From Dehalobacter sp. CP (lineage in GTDB: Bacteria; Bacillota_B; Desulfitobacteriia; Desulfitobacteriales; Syntrophobotulaceae): DNA of 64,000 nt. This document shows positions 61,547 through 64,000 of the stretch, one piece after another. Location of the stretch: assembly GCA_009910795.1 (NCBI GenBank), contig VMEE01000052.1:62001-126000 (forward strand), written 5' to 3'. Made by a program: the position numbers and the translations under genes. Within the stretch, counting starts at the first letter, position 1. Each line of letters opens with the position of its first letter. The notes under the pieces are model-generated. The model did no database searches. It saw only the letters and a list, made by a program, of their open reading frames with translations, and was not told the DNA's origin.

Positions 61547-62653
61547 ATGTCTAAAATCCTTATCCTAGGTGGGACAGGTCAAACTGGCAGATTGATATCG
61601 CGTCATCTATTGGAGTATTCCGAAGCTACAGTTACAATTGGGACGCGATATCCCGACAAGGCACAGGTATTTGTTGATGAGCTGAATCAAAAGTACCCCG
61701 GTTTACGTGCATCGGCTGTTTATGCAAACGCATCAGAAGCGGAATCCTTACGAACAGCGTTTAAAGACCAGTCTATCGTTGTGGTCGCAGCACCCACGAC
61801 TGCCTATACCGAAATCGTGGCCCATGCTGCGCTTCAGGCTGGGATTGATTATCTCGATGTGCAGCTTGGCTCCAAGAAATTTGCTTATTTGCAGTCCCTT
61901 GCTACAGAAATCAAAAGCGCTGGAAGAACTTTTATCACGGAGGCTGGGTTCCATCCTGGGCTTCCTTCTGCACTGGTTCGTTACGTGGCCACCCATATGG
62001 ACTCGATTGAAAGCGCCATAACAGCGGGCTATCTCAATATGGGGAAAGATCTTCCTTATACCGAAGCAGTTGACGAATTGGTTGAGTGTTTCAAGGAATA
62101 TCAGGCTCAGGTCTATAAGAACGGACAATGGACGAAAAAAAGCTCCTATGAAATACGTAAAATAGATTTTGGGAGAGACATTGGATTGAAACGGTGCTAT
62201 TCTATGTTCTTTGAGGAATTGCAGCCGCTGCCGGAGTTATACCCCTCGCTCAAGGATCTTGGCTTTTATATATCGGAGTCACACTGGGTGACAGACTGGG
62301 TGACTATGCCAATCGTTTGGATGTGGCTAAAGATCATGCCAAACGCTGTCAGGTCAATTGGTAAGTTTTTATGGTGGAGCATGGGCACTTTTCACAAGCC
62401 GCCATATCGGGTTGAACTTCTGGTTAGGGCATCTGGATATAAGGATGGGCAGATGATTCAACCCCACGTCAGCGTTTCTCATCCCGATGGTTACGAATTA
62501 ACAGCTATCCCTGTTGTTGCGACTTTATTACAATACTTGGATGGCTCTGCCCGTAAGCCCGGACTTTGGATGATGGGGCACTTGGCTGAACCGAATCGTC
62601 TTCTAAAGGATATAGAAAAAATGGGCGTGAAGTGCATATCGAGCTTTTCATAA
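61547..62653 (+). CDS. Saccharopine-dehydrogenase-like NAD(P)-binding protein
   Basis: A 368-residue Rossmann protein. MSKILILGGTGQTGRLISRH is the nucleotide-binding start, followed by RYPDKAQVFVDEL, SIVVVAAPTTAYTEIVAHAA and GIDYLDVQLG, and FITEAGFHPGLPSALVRYVA, as in saccharopine dehydrogenase-like oxidoreductases. The C-terminal half has several hydrophobic patches (TMPIVWMWLKIMPNAV). The substrate is unknown and it is not close to the polyamine enzyme at 11197. GGAAGAG precedes the ATG. Confidence 0.75.
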   Translation: MSKILILGGTGQTGRLISRHLLEYSEATVTIGTRYPDKAQVFVDELNQKYPGLRASAVYANASEAESLRTAFKDQSIVVVAAPTTAYTEIVAHAALQAGIDYLDVQLGSKKFAYLQSLATEIKSAGRTFITEAGFHPGLPSALVRYVATHMDSIESAITAGYLNMGKDLPYTEAVDELVECFKEYQAQVYKNGQWTKKSSYEIRKIDFGRDIGLKRCYSMFFEELQPLPELYPSLKDLGFYISESHWVTDWVTMPIVWMWLKIMPNAVRSIGKFLWWSMGTFHKPPYRVELLVRASGYKDGQMIQPHVSVSHPDGYELTAIPVVATLLQYLDGSARKPGLWMMGHLAEPNRLLKDIEKMGVKCISSFS

Positions 62654-62709
62654 ACGGCAGCTGCTTATTTGAATATAACCATGTAAATATTTATACAAGG
62701 AGTAATCAC

Positions 62710-62994
62710 ATGGAGAGATTAACAAAAGCATTAGAAAGCAATGGTCTTTTTATTGTGGAAGATTCTCAACTACAGCATGATGCAAACGGTTATTTTGGGG
62801 AAGTCATTAACAAACTGGCAAAGTTCGAAAATTTTTATGATGATTTGATATTTAAACAAAGTGAAATCTCTATGGAATTAGAGAAGCTAAGATTTGAAGG
62901 CAAAACGAATTCAGTAAAATTCAAGCAACTGCTGACGAATAAAATGACCAATCATACAATATTAATTCTTTTGAAAGCGTATGGATTGCAGTAA
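62710..62994 (+). CDS. Small unknown protein before amj
   Basis: A 94-residue acidic/basic helical protein with no recognised family: ERLTKALESNGLFIVEDSQL, YFGEVINKLAKFENFYDDLI and ISMELEKLRFEGKTNSVKF. ATG 62710 has AAGGAG seven bases upstream. Its stop is followed at once by the amj ATG (TAAATG), so the two are translationally coupled and probably work together. Confidence 0.6.
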   Translation: MERLTKALESNGLFIVEDSQLQHDANGYFGEVINKLAKFENFYDDLIFKQSEISMELEKLRFEGKTNSVKFKQLLTNKMTNHTILILLKAYGLQ

Positions 62995-63786
62995 ATGGAA
63001 AAGATGCTCATAGAATTAATGATTCTTACAGTTGTCATTCATATTGTCGATACCCTGGCCTACTCCGTACGCTTGAATTCCGTAAAAAGCGGACAGGTTG
63101 CTTTATCTTTTTCTCTCTTCAACATGTTTGTTCTTGTTTCACGGACAGCCAACATGTTTCAGGGACCGTTAATTGCAGGCATTGTTGATTTAAGTATAGC
63201 GCAAGGATTGAATCCGGCCAGTGATTTGCGGTCGGTTATTTTTGCTGCGACAGCAGGGACCCTATTTGGAATCCTGCTCATACCTACATTCTTAAAGGTA
63301 TTTGAAGTTGCTGTCAAACGTTTAGAATTGGCCGGTTCTGTACCTTCCTTGGTTGTCGAGGCCCTGCAGGCAAATAATATCAAGCGAATTGTAAAAAGTG
63401 CTGTGCGGCCTTCGAAGACAATGCTGGAAAGACTAAGGTATAGAGAGATACCCAAAAGGTTACTTGTTATCAATATTATGGTTACAGGTATATATACCAT
63501 TGGGGTCCTTGCTGCTAATTACTCAGCTCTTCTGGTTCCGGAGCATACAAGACTAGCAGCAGCCGCATCGTCAGGAATCATTAATGGCATGGCAAGTATT
63601 CTACTTACTTTTTTTATCGATCCAAAATCGGCAATCTTTACGGATCAGGCGTTGAGAGGAATAAGGCCTTATGCTGATGTGAAAGCATTGGTTATTATGC
63701 TTATTGCTACAAAACTAATTGGCACATTATTGGGGCAAGTGCTGTTTTTGCCGGCCGCCCAGATTATTGCAAGCTTTTACATCTAG
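62995..63786 (+). CDS. amj: Lipid II flippase Amj
   Basis: Alternative MurJ-type flippase that moves lipid II across the membrane for peptidoglycan synthesis. The 263-residue protein has about six hydrophobic segments, with the family motif HIVDTLAYSVRLNSVKSGQV near the N-terminus, ALSFSLFNMFVLVSRTANMF and the C-terminal FFIDPKSAIFTDQALRG. In Bacillus subtilis amj is induced when MurJ fails. It starts directly after the small gene at 62710. Only non-coding sequence follows to the right edge. Confidence 0.85.
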   Translation: MEKMLIELMILTVVIHIVDTLAYSVRLNSVKSGQVALSFSLFNMFVLVSRTANMFQGPLIAGIVDLSIAQGLNPASDLRSVIFAATAGTLFGILLIPTFLKVFEVAVKRLELAGSVPSLVVEALQANNIKRIVKSAVRPSKTMLERLRYREIPKRLLVINIMVTGIYTIGVLAANYSALLVPEHTRLAAAASSGIINGMASILLTFFIDPKSAIFTDQALRGIRPYADVKALVIMLIATKLIGTLLGQVLFLPAAQIIASFYI

Positions 63787-64000
63787 TCATAACGCCTGTT
63801 CATCATGAATATAAGCAAGGAAATAAGAGCCTGTTTATTAATACGATAGGAACTGAAAATAGTTTTCACAGAAAATAAATATTGGAAGAAGGAATTAGCC
63901 ACATCACCAAGAAATAAACAAAAGAATAGATGAGCTAATCCAATTCAGACTAAAAGATTTGATCATAGTTCAATTAACAGCCAGGGAAGAAGCCGAGCAT

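Overview
The window looks like chromosome from a low-to-mid GC anaerobic Firmicute, probably a Clostridia of the Desulfitobacterium/Dehalobacter/Syntrophobotulus type. The grounds are anaerobic class III ribonucleotide reductase (nrdD, nrdG), Feo ferrous-iron uptake with Fur boxes, a T-box leader on leuA, cobalamin-dependent MetH, carboxynorspermidine-type polyamine genes and strong AGGAGG ribosome sites. Genus is an inference, not proven. No rRNA or tRNA gene was found.

Positions 1-42140 are core genome. In order: tcdA; a decayed arsenosugar cluster (arsS, a CMD-family partner, a broken arsM); a MarR regulator with an obvious operator; a sulfur/cysteine block (larE, cysE, an Rrf2 regulator, cysK, pdxS, metY, mnmA) in which three promoters share one motif; a structured non-coding leader before two polyamine genes; metA; typA; a CHAP protein and a UppS-like protein; T-box-leuA with an unusual tandem repeat behind its terminator; speD; murI; DUF190-crcB; feoA-feoB-feoC; htpG; a ZIP transporter; a two-component system; metH; and nrdR-nrdD-nrdG. 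Homoserine acetylation (MetA), sulfhydrylation (MetY, CysE, CysK) and methylation (MetH) together form a methionine/cysteine route, with PdxS supplying PLP.

Positions 42200-60390 are the accessory region and the main discovery: a cassette array with 14 same-direction attC-like sites, i.e. an integron-type array in a Firmicute-like genome. To its left is only a 64-residue C-terminal remnant of an IntI/Xer-type tyrosine recombinase. Eight consecutive cassettes (44032-52398) pass a strict test: the R'' arm at the end of each cassette is complementary to the first bases of the same cassette, not to the R' next to it, as expected if each entered as a circle. The complementarity runs to about 14-19 nt, well beyond the usual 7-nt core. 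It carries an invariant A/C mismatch at position 11 that becomes a G.T wobble on the bottom strand, the strand integrases recombine. A small hairpin (stem GCGCC/GGCGC, loop TCCN) flanks most sites. Cassette cargo is single genes: lipoproteins, a methyltransferase, a TIR/deoxyribosyltransferase-like protein, a NYN nuclease, a subtilase, a PIN nuclease, membrane proteins, DUF3795, a HEAT-like protein, an XRE regulator pair, MerR and DUF4352 proteins. The right half is rearranged, with lost sites and truncated cassette ends, a damaged DUF3102 copy and an ECF sigma/anti-sigma pair.

Positions 60419-63786 hold an FRG-domain protein, a saccharopine-dehydrogenase-like protein, a small unknown protein and the lipid II flippase Amj; then the window ends in non-coding sequence.
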